Assembly: GCF_026460885.1 (NCBI RefSeq)
Contig: NZ_JAOVZW010000018.1
Location: 114,185-178,184 of the forward strand
DNA length: 64,000 nucleotides
Origin: Chryseobacterium formosum
Lineage (GTDB): Bacteria; Bacteroidota; Bacteroidia; Flavobacteriales; Weeksellaceae
Direction of reading: 5' to 3'
Of the stretch, positions 43,996 to 53,819 are shown piece after piece (positions within the stretch are counted from its first letter, which is position 1; each line of letters begins with the position of its first letter). The position numbers and the translations under genes are program-made. The notes under the pieces are model-generated. The model ran no database searches and was not told the DNA's origin. It was given only the letters and a program-made list of their open reading frames with translations.

Positions 43996-45612
43996 CTAAA
44001 TGGTCTGTTCCTGTAATTGAGGACCAGAAGCAATCAGCTTTTTGGCTTCGTCATTACCGCAGTACTGCTCGAAGTTTTTGATATATTTTGCAGCAAGATC
44101 TTTTGCTTTTTCTTCCCATTCTGCAACGTTATTGTAAGTATTTCTTGGATCTAAAATGCCTTCAGAAACATTTGGCAATGAAGTAGGAACTTCAAGATTC
44201 ATAATTGGAATTATGGTTTTCTCAGCATTTTCAATTGATCCGTCAATGATTGAATCAATAATTGCTCTTGTATCTTTTAATGAAATTCTTTTTCCAGTAC
44301 CGTTCCAACCTGTGTTTACCAAGTAAGCTTTAGCACCGTGTTCTTTCATTTTTCCGATTAATGTTTTAGAATACATTGTCGGGTGTAATGTTAAAAATGC
44401 TTCACCAAATGCAGGAGAAAAAGATGGTTCTGGTTCTGTAATTCCTCTTTCAGTTCCTGCTAATTTTGAAGTATAGCCACAAAGGAAATGATATTGAGCC
44501 TGGTTTTCATCTAAAATAGAAACTGGAGGCAAAACTCCAAACGCATCTGCAGAAAGATAAACAATCTTGCTTGCGTGACCTGCTTTTGAAGGCAAAACGA
44601 TTTTGTTAATATGATAAATCGGATAAGAAACTCTTGTGTTTTCAGTGATTGAACCATCTGTGTAATCAGCGATTCCATCGTTTACCACAACGTTTTCAAG
44701 AAGTGCATCTCTTTTAATCGCTCTGAAAATATCCGGTTCTTTTTCTGCTGACAAGTCGATTACCTTAGCATAACACCCGCCTTCGTAATTGAAAACTCCG
44801 TTGTTATCCCAACCGTGCTCGTCGTCACCAATTAAATATCTTTTAGGATCTGCAGACAAAGTAGTTTTTCCTGTTCCTGAAAGTCCGAAGAATAACGCTA
44901 CATCTCCTTCTTCACCAACGTTTGCAGAACAGTGCATTGATGCCATTCCTTTTAACGGAAGGTAATAATTCATCATCGCAAACATTCCTTTTTTCATTTC
45001 TCCACCGTACCAAGTTCCGCCGATAATCTGAAGTTTTTCAGTAAGGTTGAACATCACGAAGTTTTCAGAATTTAATTCCTGCTCTTCCCAGTTTGGATTT
45101 GTAGTTTTTGAACCATTAATTACTGTGAAATCCGGCTCTCCATAATTTTCTAAATCGAAATGAGATGGACGAATGAACATATTTGTAACGAAGTGCGCTT
45201 GCCACGCAACTTCTACGATAAATCTTACTTTAAGTCTTGTATCATCATTGGTACCGCAAAATGTATCGACAACATAGATTTTTTTGGCATCAGAAAGTTG
45301 ATTTAAAACTAAATCTTTACAAGATTCGAAAATTTCGGGTGTTGTAGGTAAATTTACCTTACCATCCCAGAAAATAGTATTTTTTGTAACATCATCCTCT
45401 ACAATATACCTGTCTTTAGGTGAGCGACCTGTGAAAATTCCTGTTTTTACAGATACTGCACCAGATTCTGTTAATTCAGCTTTCTCAAAACCCTGATTTT
45501 CAGGTGACATTTCCGCTTGATATAATTCTTCGTAAGAAGGATTATAAATTAATTCGTAATCTCCTTTAATCCCTAATTTTTGTAAATCTTGGACGATTTT
45601 AGCGTTTTTCAT
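43996..45612 (-). CDS. pckA: phosphoenolpyruvate carboxykinase (ATP)
   Basis: The 538-aa enzyme carries the PckA signatures: [36 protein letters not shown], the nucleotide loop [15 protein letters not shown], and [20 protein letters not shown]. It converts oxaloacetate and ATP to phosphoenolpyruvate in gluconeogenesis. Length is normal. It stands as its own transcription unit. Confidence 0.98.
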   Translation of the reverse strand: MKNAKIVQDLQKLGIKGDYELIYNPSYEELYQAEMSPENQGFEKAELTESGAVSVKTGIFTGRSPKDRYIVEDDVTKNTIFWDGKVNLPTTPEIFESCKDLVLNQLSDAKKIYVVDTFCGTNDDTRLKVRFIVEVAWQAHFVTNMFIRPSHFDLENYGEPDFTVINGSKTTNPNWEEQELNSENFVMFNLTEKLQIIGGTWYGGEMKKGMFAMMNYYLPLKGMASMHCSANVGEEGDVALFFGLSGTGKTTLSADPKRYLIGDDEHGWDNNGVFNYEGGCYAKVIDLSAEKEPDIFRAIKRDALLENVVVNDGIADYTDGSITENTRVSYPIYHINKIVLPSKAGHASKIVYLSADAFGVLPPVSILDENQAQYHFLCGYTSKLAGTERGITEPEPSFSPAFGEAFLTLHPTMYSKTLIGKMKEHGAKAYLVNTGWNGTGKRISLKDTRAIIDSIIDGSIENAEKTIIPIMNLEVPTSLPNVSEGILDPRNTYNNVAEWEEKAKDLAAKYIKNFEQYCGNDEAKKLIASGPQLQEQTI

Positions 45613-45739
45613 TTTACTTATATTTTCTGTTTCTTTTTGTTGGTTTAACAGCAGTAATATTAACTAATTGTTAAACTTCGATAAATATAAACATATAAGT
45701 GAAAATGACAAATAAAAAATAGACCTTTTAACTAATTGA

Positions 45740-46645
45740 TTAACAATTTATTAAATCATCCCATTCGTAAATAGTGGTAAAACCTTTGCCCCAAAAATAG
45801 TCTTCAAAGCCCTCAAATTTTGCACTCATTACAAAATCTCCGCCCCAAGCGCCCAAACTTTTGACAAATTTTGCACAATCTGCAAAATAAATTGATTTAA
45901 CTGTAGGAATTTCAATAAAATCAGAAATTCGTTGTTCATGTAACATAATTAAATCAGAAAATTTATCTAATTCATCACACAATAAAATATTTCTTGTGAG
46001 ATTAGAAAATTCGTCGACCAATTTTTGAGACTTTATTTTAGACTTATAAAGATTGATTCCTTCCCGGCTGTCTTGCTTTTGATTTAAGTGAATGAAAATC
46101 AGTTCATTCTTAAATTTCGGATTAAAATTTACCTTTTCAAAATGAATTTCAGGTTTGTTTTGGAATAACACTGCAGACTTAGCATGAGCAACGGCAATAT
46201 CATATCCGCTCCCTCCCAAACTTATTGAATTTAAATGAAAAGGATTAATTTGAGCCCATTCCGCTAAATTGTTCATTAAAGTTGAACTGCTTCCCAAACC
46301 GTAATCAGCAGGAAACTGAAGGTTTGTTTTTAAATAATAAGAATCGGTATTTTTAAATTTAATTTCAGAAAGATTCTGAACGTTTTTGAGAGTTTTAAGA
46401 ATAAACTCTGCGCTTGAAGTAATATTGGTTTCTAAAATCTGCCAGTTTTTATAATCTATAACAGCCTTTAACCATAATTTATTCTGATGATAAGCTTCCC
46501 AGAAAACAACTGATTTTCCGTCTGGCTTTTCTTCAAAAAAAAACTCCTGTCCTAGCTTTGTGGGTACAGCTAAGACAAGAGCTCCGTCTACAGCGAAATA
46601 TTCTGAAGTAAGCATCAGCTTTCCCGGTGAATAAATTTCGCCCAT
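45740..46645 (-). CDS. GYDIA-family GHMP kinase
   Basis: The 301-aa protein has the GHMP-kinase start motif SPGKLMLTSEYFAVDGALVL, the ATP loop ADYGLGSSSTLMNNL, and the family-defining GSGYDIAVAHAKSA. Related to mevalonate-pathway kinases; the substrate of the GYDIA group is not established to my knowledge. It starts 10 bp after fabD on the same strand, an operonic arrangement. Confidence 0.85.
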   Translation of the reverse strand: MGEIYSPGKLMLTSEYFAVDGALVLAVPTKLGQEFFFEEKPDGKSVVFWEAYHQNKLWLKAVIDYKNWQILETNITSSAEFILKTLKNVQNLSEIKFKNTDSYYLKTNLQFPADYGLGSSSTLMNNLAEWAQINPFHLNSISLGGSGYDIAVAHAKSAVLFQNKPEIHFEKVNFNPKFKNELIFIHLNQKQDSREGINLYKSKIKSQKLVDEFSNLTRNILLCDELDKFSDLIMLHEQRISDFIEIPTVKSIYFADCAKFVKSLGAWGGDFVMSAKFEGFEDYFWGKGFTTIYEWDDLINC

Positions 46646-46655
46646 TTTATTGTAA

Positions 46656-47531
46656 TTAGATTGCAGAAGCAGAAGTTACTTCGCCATCAATTTTCTTAAT
46701 TAAACCTTGAAGTGTTTTTCCAGGACCAACTTCTACAAAGTGAGTTGCGCCATCTTTAATCATATTTTGTACAGATTGCGTCCATTTTACAGGACCTGTT
46801 AATTGAGCAATTAGATTTGCTTTAATCTGATCAGGATCTGTAACCGAAGTTGTGGTAATATTCTGATAAACAGGAATTGTAGCTTTTCTAAACTTCGTAT
46901 TTTCAATTGCAGCAGCCAATCTTTCTTGTGCAGGTTGCATTAAAGGTGAATGGAAAGCTCCGTTTACCGGTAATAACAATGCTCGTTTTGCTCCGGCTTC
47001 TTTTAATTTTGCACATGCTTCTTCTACAGCAACAGTTTCTCCTGAAATTACCAATTGTCCGGGACAGTTGTAATTGGCAGGAACTACGATTCCGCTGATC
47101 GATGCGCAGATTTCTTCCACTTTAGCATCATCCAATCCTAAAATTGCAGCCATAGAACTAGGATTTGCATCACAAGCAGCCTGCATCGCTTTTGCTCTTT
47201 CAGAAACCAATTTCAAGCCGTCATCAAAAGATAAAACCCCGTTTGCAACCAATGCTGAAAATTCTCCTAAAGAGTGTCCTGCAACCATTTCAGCTCCAAG
47301 ACCGTTTACTGCTTTTAACGCAGCAACAGAATGTATGAATATTGAAGGTTGAGTAACCTCCGTTTTCTTAAGATCTTCATCTGCACCACTAAACATAATG
47401 GATAGAATGTCAAAACCTAAAATTTCATTGGCAGATTCCATCAAATCTTTAATGTCTTTACGGGAATCGTATAATTCTTTTCCCATACCTACAAACTGTG
47501 ATCCCTGCCCAGGAAATACAAGTGCTTTCAT
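46656..47531 (-). CDS. fabD: malonyl-CoA:ACP transacylase
   Basis: The 291-aa protein has FPGQGSQFVGMGKELY, the nucleophile motif VAGHSLGEFSALV, and the active-site His segment LPVNGAFHSPLM with ending VGPGKTLQGLIKKI. It loads malonate onto acyl carrier protein in fatty-acid synthesis. Length and motifs are standard. It leads the two-gene unit with the GYDIA kinase. Confidence 0.97.
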   Translation of the reverse strand: MKALVFPGQGSQFVGMGKELYDSRKDIKDLMESANEILGFDILSIMFSGADEDLKKTEVTQPSIFIHSVAALKAVNGLGAEMVAGHSLGEFSALVANGVLSFDDGLKLVSERAKAMQAACDANPSSMAAILGLDDAKVEEICASISGIVVPANYNCPGQLVISGETVAVEEACAKLKEAGAKRALLLPVNGAFHSPLMQPAQERLAAAIENTKFRKATIPVYQNITTTSVTDPDQIKANLIAQLTGPVKWTQSVQNMIKDGATHFVEVGPGKTLQGLIKKIDGEVTSASAI

Positions 47532-47585
47532 TTATTTATTTAAAAATTAATACAAATATATAGTTTAATTATAAAGTTCCTAAAA

Positions 47586-49313
47586 TTACGGAACCAATCT
47601 GATCACACGGAAACCAGTATTTACATAAGCTCCGTTTGCCTTAGATTTTACAAATTCAAATTTAGTAGCCAATTGAGTCTGCACTTTATTGATTTGCTTA
47701 AAGATTTCTCCTTTTTTGTTTTCTCTCGTCAACATATCGTTCACAACATCAAAACCAATTACCGCATATTTTCCAGGAGTTTTGCAATACTTAGCTTTGT
47801 AAGCAGCTAAAATTTCTTTTTCAAAATTTCCGTCAGCATTGATTTTTCTATCCATCAAATAAACCAAACTTGCTTGGCTCAACTCATCAACTTTCTTATC
47901 AAAGCTTGGAGCAGCGTACATACTGAATGCTTTTACGCCTTGAACTTCTTTGGATAAAGCAATTACTTTATTAGAAAAAGCTTCACCTACCGCATCATTA
48001 TCACTCGCCAAAATTGCAATAACCGGAGCAGATTGTCCCGTCATCATATTTTGATCCAACTGAATGTCTGAAGCCGAATTTACAATCGTAATCTGAGCAT
48101 TTTTTACATTCTTCTCAAGACTAGACTTCAGATAGTTTGCATTTTCTTTTTTAGCGTCTGCAACAATGTAAATTTTCTGATCAGAATAAACAGATTTTAC
48201 TTCTTCTGCAATTTTATCTGCATAAGTATGCTCATTAGTTTCAACGATAATTAAATTGCTGTAGTTATATAATTCCGGAGAGTTTGCAAATGGAGCAACC
48301 ACAGGAATTTTCTGAGTTTTTGTAAAATCTAAAAGATCAATTACGTTTGATTTAAAGAAAGGTCCGATAATTAAATCGGTATTGTTAGGATTGATTTGAG
48401 ATAAAGAGCTTTTAAATGAAGCTTCATTACCAGAATCAACGATTTTTATATCTAATTTTTGTCCGCCCGAAGCATTTCTTTCGATTGCTAGTTTAGCTCC
48501 CGTAAGAAAATCTGTCGCCATAGCACGATATTGAGTTTCGTTTGTGCTATATCCGAAAGGAAGCATCAAAACAACACTTAAAGCGTCGCCATTCTTTTTG
48601 ATATATGCTGCGTCAAGCTTTCTGATTTTTAAAATCATACCGCCTTTCAATCCTTTTGATAAATCAGGGTTTAAAGCAACTAACTCATCAATCGAAATTC
48701 CGAATTTGTTAACAATTGAAAAAACAGTATCTCCTTGCTCCACAACATAAGTTGCGTATTCATCCTGATTAGAATGAGAGTTGGAAGAAGACCTTTCGTT
48801 TCCAGAATCTATTTTGGTTTTATTATTATTCGTAGAAGTGGTTTCTGCAACAGTTTCAACAGGTTTTGTAACTGTAGTAGCTACAGCTTGGCTTCCACCA
48901 TATTTTTTGATACTGTCAAAAGGCAAAGTAATTTCATCACCAATTTTTAAGTGAGAATCCAAATCAGGATTTAGTTTTCTTAAATCAGTTTCAGAAATTC
49001 TGTATTGTTTCGTAATACCGTAAACTGTTTGTTTAGGCTGAAGAATAATTTTTCCGGTTTTAGCAGATGTGTTTGTAACAGGGGTTTTTGCAGCAGTATT
49101 TACAGCACCTCCCGATTTTACGTTAACAACATCTCCTAATGTAAGTTTTCCGTCTTTCACTTTAGGATTCAACTTCAACAATTCATCTACAGAAATTCCG
49201 TATTTCTTAGAAATATTATAAGGAGTGTCACCTTTTACAACAGTGTGTGTCTTCTGAGCCGTTAAACCCAAAAACATACACAAACCAGATAGTATAAAAA
49301 ACCTCTTAATCAT
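47586..49313 (-). CDS. exported LysM protein fused to periplasmic-binding-protein domain
   Basis: The 575-aa protein has a signal peptide (ending FLGLTAQ), three LysM repeats (about 22-66, 88-133 and 190-232; for example TVVKGDTPYNISKKYGIS and YVVEQGDTVFSIVNKFGIS), and a C-terminal Peripla_BP-like domain at about 245-575 (SVVLMLPFGYSTNETQYRAM, NTDLIIGPFFKSNVIDLL). LysM repeats bind peptidoglycan, which would tether the binding domain in the periplasm. The architecture is typical of Bacteroidota; the ligand is unknown. It is the last gene of the porin-bshC-LysM operon. Confidence 0.85.
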   Translation of the reverse strand: MIKRFFILSGLCMFLGLTAQKTHTVVKGDTPYNISKKYGISVDELLKLNPKVKDGKLTLGDVVNVKSGGAVNTAAKTPVTNTSAKTGKIILQPKQTVYGITKQYRISETDLRKLNPDLDSHLKIGDEITLPFDSIKKYGGSQAVATTVTKPVETVAETTSTNNNKTKIDSGNERSSSNSHSNQDEYATYVVEQGDTVFSIVNKFGISIDELVALNPDLSKGLKGGMILKIRKLDAAYIKKNGDALSVVLMLPFGYSTNETQYRAMATDFLTGAKLAIERNASGGQKLDIKIVDSGNEASFKSSLSQINPNNTDLIIGPFFKSNVIDLLDFTKTQKIPVVAPFANSPELYNYSNLIIVETNEHTYADKIAEEVKSVYSDQKIYIVADAKKENANYLKSSLEKNVKNAQITIVNSASDIQLDQNMMTGQSAPVIAILASDNDAVGEAFSNKVIALSKEVQGVKAFSMYAAPSFDKKVDELSQASLVYLMDRKINADGNFEKEILAAYKAKYCKTPGKYAVIGFDVVNDMLTRENKKGEIFKQINKVQTQLATKFEFVKSKANGAYVNTGFRVIRLVP

Positions 49314-49350
49314 TTTCGATATTATAATTTACAAAAATACTTCTTTAAAA

Positions 49351-50937
49351 TTAAATGGCAACAATTATTAGTTTTGAATCATCAACCACCATTTCTTCCA
49401 AACAAAATTCTATCCATGAATATCCAAAATCCGCAAAAAAGACAGAGAAATTATAAATTCTTTCCTGCCATGTTTTCGAAGGATGTACATCTAAAAATAA
49501 ATTTTCCAAACGCTCCAATAATTCACTTTGCTTGATTTTTTCAGCCCGAAGAAGTCTTTTCTTCATTCTTCCAAAAGATTTCAACTGCCTTGTTTCTTCT
49601 GCTTTCACTAAATTTCCAAAAGATTGTTCTGTAGTTTCCGCAATATTTTTCAATTCTGAAAACTGTTTCGTCAGAAGATTTTCTTTTTCGTCAAGCAAAT
49701 TAAGGATTTCATTGTTATCTAAAATCTTCTCATTGGTAATTTTAGTAAAATTCTGGAAGAAATCATCTATTTTTAAATCCAGTTTATTGATTTTTCCTAA
49801 AGTTTTTTCCTTTAAAAACAACATTGAATTTCTAGGAATTAAAATTGGGAACGGTAAATTTAATTTAGTAAAATAATCTTTCAATTCAAGCCAATACATA
49901 ATTTCAGCATTTCCACCAATGTAAGCGAGATTTGGCAAAACAGTTTCCTGATAAACAGGTCTCATTAATGCATTTGGACTAAATTTTTCAGGAAAATTTT
50001 CAAGCTCATTTAGAATTTCTTCTTTTGTAAACTGAATATTTGTGTCAACAACTATATATTTTTCACCATCAAAATCTATTCTGTCACGAGTTTCAGAAAG
50101 ATAGAAAAGGTTTATTTCACGAGGATTTACCTGAACTTTACCATATTTTTCCGTCAGAAAATCAACTTTATCTTTTGAATTTTTATTTAAATTAAAATTT
50201 TCAAGCTCATCTCTAAAAACATCTTTAATTTGAATTTTTAAAACTTTAGAATCTCCATCTAAAATCAACAAACCAAAATCTGAAAACAATCTGTTAACCA
50301 AAGTCTGAATCGCTTTCGTTAAAGTATTGCCAACTTTGTAAGCTTCTTTCAGCATTAAAATCAATTCGGTTCCGAAAATAGAATCTTTAAATTCTTTCTC
50401 AAATTCAGAAATGAAAAATGTATCGTTGATTTGAATTTTCCCAACTGCACTTCCTGACTTTTCATTGATTTCGTAATAATTATTATCCGTTTTAAAATGA
50501 TTAATTTCTGCAAAATCATGATCTTCAGAAGCCATCCAATAAATCGGAACAAAATTAAAATCAGGAAAATTTTGCTTTAGAAACGAACAAGTTTTAATCG
50601 TCTGAAGAATTTTATATACAAAAAAAACAGGTCCGGAAAACAGATTCAACTGATGCCCGGTTGTAATCGTAAACGTGTTTTTTAGTTTTAAATTTTCTAA
50701 ATTTTCTATTTGATTAGAAGAAATTTTAAAATCTGAAAGTTGAGATTTAATTGTTTCAGAAAGAGTTTCTCTTTTCTCTGAAGTGAAAGAGTTTTGTTTT
50801 AAATTAATTTGCTGAGCAAAATTTTCCAATGAAAAAGTCTGCGCTTCAAATCCTTCTATATCATGATTCAGGAAATCTTTTACCAATTGTGGAATACTTT
50901 CGATTTCGCTGAAAGCTATTTTATTTATTGTTTTCAA
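49351..50937 (-). CDS. bshC: bacillithiol biosynthesis cysteine-adding enzyme BshC
   Basis: The 528-aa protein follows BshC with TTGHQLNLFSGPVFFVYKIL, VPIYWMASEDHDFAEINHF, and PNLAYIGGNAEIMYWLELK. The enzyme adds cysteine to glucosaminyl-malate to form bacillithiol, the main low-molecular-weight thiol in these bacteria. It begins 12 bp after the porin gene and ends 37 bp before the LysM gene. Confidence 0.93.
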   Translation of the reverse strand: MKTINKIAFSEIESIPQLVKDFLNHDIEGFEAQTFSLENFAQQINLKQNSFTSEKRETLSETIKSQLSDFKISSNQIENLENLKLKNTFTITTGHQLNLFSGPVFFVYKILQTIKTCSFLKQNFPDFNFVPIYWMASEDHDFAEINHFKTDNNYYEINEKSGSAVGKIQINDTFFISEFEKEFKDSIFGTELILMLKEAYKVGNTLTKAIQTLVNRLFSDFGLLILDGDSKVLKIQIKDVFRDELENFNLNKNSKDKVDFLTEKYGKVQVNPREINLFYLSETRDRIDFDGEKYIVVDTNIQFTKEEILNELENFPEKFSPNALMRPVYQETVLPNLAYIGGNAEIMYWLELKDYFTKLNLPFPILIPRNSMLFLKEKTLGKINKLDLKIDDFFQNFTKITNEKILDNNEILNLLDEKENLLTKQFSELKNIAETTEQSFGNLVKAEETRQLKSFGRMKKRLLRAEKIKQSELLERLENLFLDVHPSKTWQERIYNFSVFFADFGYSWIEFCLEEMVVDDSKLIIVAI

Positions 50938-50949
50938 CCTGATAAAATT

Positions 50950-52890
50950 TTAGTTGAACAGATACCATACAATTCCGATGTTTAATCTAAAATCATAGAC
51001 CGGATAATGTGGAAATGCGTATGCTTTATTGTGTGAAATGAGCGTTCCGATTTGCTGACCTTCAATGAAGAAAAACATTCTTTTCACTTTCATATTAAAA
51101 TAAAGATCGGCAATCGGCTGTCCTCCGATGGAGAATGAATCTGCGCTTGGTAAAATATATTCGTTAAGAATTGGGAAATATTCTCTCGTTGCAAATTTTG
51201 AGAAATAATACACTTTTAAACCAGCCTGAATTTCTGCTGAATTTTTGAATGCCTTAGACTGAAAGAATAAATTGGCTCTTCCAATAAAAGAAGGCATTGG
51301 TAACAGTTCTTTATTAGTCAAAGCATTCTGAAATTGCAATCTTGTATTTAAATGGAATTTTCCATAACTAAATGTTGCATCACCTCCGATTTGAGAAATA
51401 TTCAGAGAATTTGCGCTTTGTTTCGGCATTGCAGCCGCATCAAAATAGGTGTAATTATCGATTCTGAAATAGTTAGCAAATAGTTCTGTCTTGAACCACT
51501 TCAAATTTAAACTACCTCCAATTTCTGTTACTGATTGATTTTTTGCATCTGAAAGGAAATAATTGTAATTATTGTAAACAGAAGAATTGGCAAGATAATT
51601 AAACGAAGGATAAGCACTTTGGAAATTTACCTTCGCATTCACAAAGTAATCTTTGATAGGCTCAAATTTGATATTGTTCGTAGTTTTTAAATAATCACCA
51701 AACTGACTTCCTTTTGAAATTTCTAAGAATGAATTAACTTGAAATTTATCAAAAAGTTTGATCTGAATATTCCCGACAGCTCCAAGTCTACTTTCTTTAA
51801 GTTCAGCTGGGATTTCAAGATTCGGCAATGTAATCTGATTAACTCCAAATTTCAACATTTGATATCTTAAACCAGCATCTAACTTGAAACGCTCATTATC
51901 GAAAACCAAACTCAAAGTATTACTAAAGTTATTTGAATATTTTTTTGTGGCTAAAGGAAATCCATTAACAATTTCTGCCGCTGTAGAATACCAATATGGT
52001 TCTAAGTTGTCTTGATTATAATAATATTTGTTGCCTTGATTAGAAAGTGTGTGCCGAATTCTAAAAGGAAATTTTTCAGCATCGAAAGGTGTAAATTGAT
52101 GACTTAAATAATATCTTCTAAAAGAATACTGTGAACTGGATGATGTTAAATTCACCTGAGCTCGATCTCTATTTCGAAATTCACTTTCTCCGGATTGGAA
52201 AAGATCATCGTTTATAATTCCGCCATTTTCCTGATTGTTTACATTTTGATTAAGATAATGTGCAAACAATTCATAATTACCGCTTTTTGAAGTGTAATGT
52301 CCCGAAAATAAAGTGTTATTATTTGCCGCCAAAGAATTCCTATAAAAACCCTGAGAACGAAGTCCCATATAATCCAAAGCAAAATTGAATCTTTTACCAA
52401 TATTTTGAGTGTATGTTGACTGCAACGCCGCACCATTTTTCATCGCTGTATGATAAATAAATGTTGCAGTTGGTGTTTTTACATCGTAATATTTTATATC
52501 ATTAACCCCTAAAATTCCATACGATTTATTTGTTGGTAATAAAGACAGATTCTGTTCAGCATTCGTCTCATAAGATAGAGGATTGAATCCTGCTCCAATA
52601 TTTGCAAACTGTACTCTTCCAAAATTATCTCTGTTATTATATTGTGAAAAAATATAAGTTTTGTTAAATGTCATCGCTGTATCAAAAATCTTCTTTTCAG
52701 AATATTGAGTTTGATATTGATAATCATTAATGGTAGGCTTAAATATCTTCAATGAATCTTTCGTTCCCGAATCTACTATTAAGGTATCTTTTAATTTTTT
52801 CTCCAACATATTAGAGTCAGTTTTATTAACGATAACCTGAGCTTTAATAAATGAAGCAAAGAAAAATATGATGAGGAAAAGGTATTTCAT
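50950..52890 (-). CDS. putative porin (Porin_10-like)
   Basis: From Met 52890 (MKYLFLIIFFFASFIKAQ) the product has a good signal peptide and 646 aa; the longer in-frame ORF start at 53043 lies past the preceding terminator and is rejected. The sequence is aromatic and Asn-rich and beta-barrel-like. Typical phrases are NYQYQTQYSEKKIFDT, GRVQFANIGAGFNPL, NKSYGILGVNDIKYYDVKTP. It ends in NIGIVWYLFN, an outer-membrane type terminus. The pore substrate is unknown. It heads the bshC operon. Confidence 0.85.
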   Translation of the reverse strand: MKYLFLIIFFFASFIKAQVIVNKTDSNMLEKKLKDTLIVDSGTKDSLKIFKPTINDYQYQTQYSEKKIFDTAMTFNKTYIFSQYNNRDNFGRVQFANIGAGFNPLSYETNAEQNLSLLPTNKSYGILGVNDIKYYDVKTPTATFIYHTAMKNGAALQSTYTQNIGKRFNFALDYMGLRSQGFYRNSLAANNNTLFSGHYTSKSGNYELFAHYLNQNVNNQENGGIINDDLFQSGESEFRNRDRAQVNLTSSSSQYSFRRYYLSHQFTPFDAEKFPFRIRHTLSNQGNKYYYNQDNLEPYWYSTAAEIVNGFPLATKKYSNNFSNTLSLVFDNERFKLDAGLRYQMLKFGVNQITLPNLEIPAELKESRLGAVGNIQIKLFDKFQVNSFLEISKGSQFGDYLKTTNNIKFEPIKDYFVNAKVNFQSAYPSFNYLANSSVYNNYNYFLSDAKNQSVTEIGGSLNLKWFKTELFANYFRIDNYTYFDAAAMPKQSANSLNISQIGGDATFSYGKFHLNTRLQFQNALTNKELLPMPSFIGRANLFFQSKAFKNSAEIQAGLKVYYFSKFATREYFPILNEYILPSADSFSIGGQPIADLYFNMKVKRMFFFIEGQQIGTLISHNKAYAFPHYPVYDFRLNIGIVWYLFN

Positions 52891-52931
52891 GTAAATTTTT
52901 TGTACAGCAAAAATAAGAAATAAAAGGCAAT

Positions 52932-52957
52932 AAAAAACCCCGTCTTGAGACGGGGTT
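52932..52957 (-). terminator. terminator of the Sus-like operon
   Basis: AACCCCGTCT and AGACGGGGTT form a 10-bp GC-rich stem followed on the minus strand by TTTTATT, just after the last operon gene. Confidence 0.85.
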
Positions 52958-52981
52958 AAGATTATCTTAATAAGAAGATTA

Positions 52982-53800
52982 TTAATTAAGAGCTGGCCAG
53001 TTGCCACCAGTTTTTGTAAGTGTAGTAGTACCATACTCACCATATGATGTTGACCATCTGAAGGTTAATTTATCCCCATTTACTACAACATTTGAAATAG
53101 AAAATGAATCTCCATATTGGTTTGTTCCTAAGAAAGATAGTTTACCACAAAGATCCTGTAGTCTAACACCTGATGCAATAGTAGTTCCACCATATAACAC
53201 TCTGTAACCGCCAAAACTGGCATCGGTAATTGTATAAACACCATCAGAAGACTGCCCTAAAGTGACATTTCCTGTCACAGGTGTTGTAACAACTACTCCA
53301 GTATCAGGAGTAAAGAAATTTGTTGTAGAATAAGCATAAGTGCCAGCTAAGGCAGAATCACATCCAAAAATCAATGATAGACTAATTGTGTTATTATAAT
53401 TAGCTTTAGGTACGGTTGGAGAAACTAAATCAAAAACTAAAGTTTTAGCTACTGTAGAAGACAAACCTGCTCCATAGACTCTAATTTTGATTACTCCAGA
53501 ATTACTACCAGCAGGAATTTCTACAGAGCCATTATTTAAAATGACATAATCTGTACCTGCAATTGCATTTCCACTAAGTCTAGAAATACTAAAGGTAGCT
53601 GCAGACCCAAGCGGACTCATAGTTCCTACTCTAATATCAAAATCTCTATACCCAACAGCAGGACCTTTAGCTACAGCAAATTGATCTATAAAGAAAGCTG
53701 TAGATTCCCCATCATATATTGAGTTTTCAGTCCCATCTTTACAAGCCCCAAGACTCAGTAATACGATAAATAAATAAATAAATTTAGATATATTTTTCAT
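52982..53800 (-). CDS. lipoprotein of Sus-like operon (DUF1735/DUF4843-like N-terminus)
   Basis: The 272-aa lipoprotein (LLSLGAC) has a beta-sandwich N-terminus typical of SusE/F-position proteins (AFFIDQFAVAKGPAVGYRDF, GTDYVILNNGSVEIPAGSNS) followed by a second domain with a repeated beta pattern. It lies 19 bp after SusD. Such proteins sit on the outer membrane and bind oligomers or hold substrate. The substrate cannot be read from sequence. Confidence 0.75.
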   Translation of the reverse strand: MKNISKFIYLFIVLLSLGACKDGTENSIYDGESTAFFIDQFAVAKGPAVGYRDFDIRVGTMSPLGSAATFSISRLSGNAIAGTDYVILNNGSVEIPAGSNSGVIKIRVYGAGLSSTVAKTLVFDLVSPTVPKANYNNTISLSLIFGCDSALAGTYAYSTTNFFTPDTGVVVTTPVTGNVTLGQSSDGVYTITDASFGGYRVLYGGTTIASGVRLQDLCGKLSFLGTNQYGDSFSISNVVVNGDKLTFRWSTSYGEYGTTTLTKTGGNWPALN

Positions 53801-53819
53801 TTTTGTAATGATTTAAAAA

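Noticed and set aside
52891..53043. Longer N-terminus for the putative porin
   Set aside because: The extension crosses the terminator of the preceding operon and overlaps its last gene; the Met at 52890 starts a proper signal peptide.
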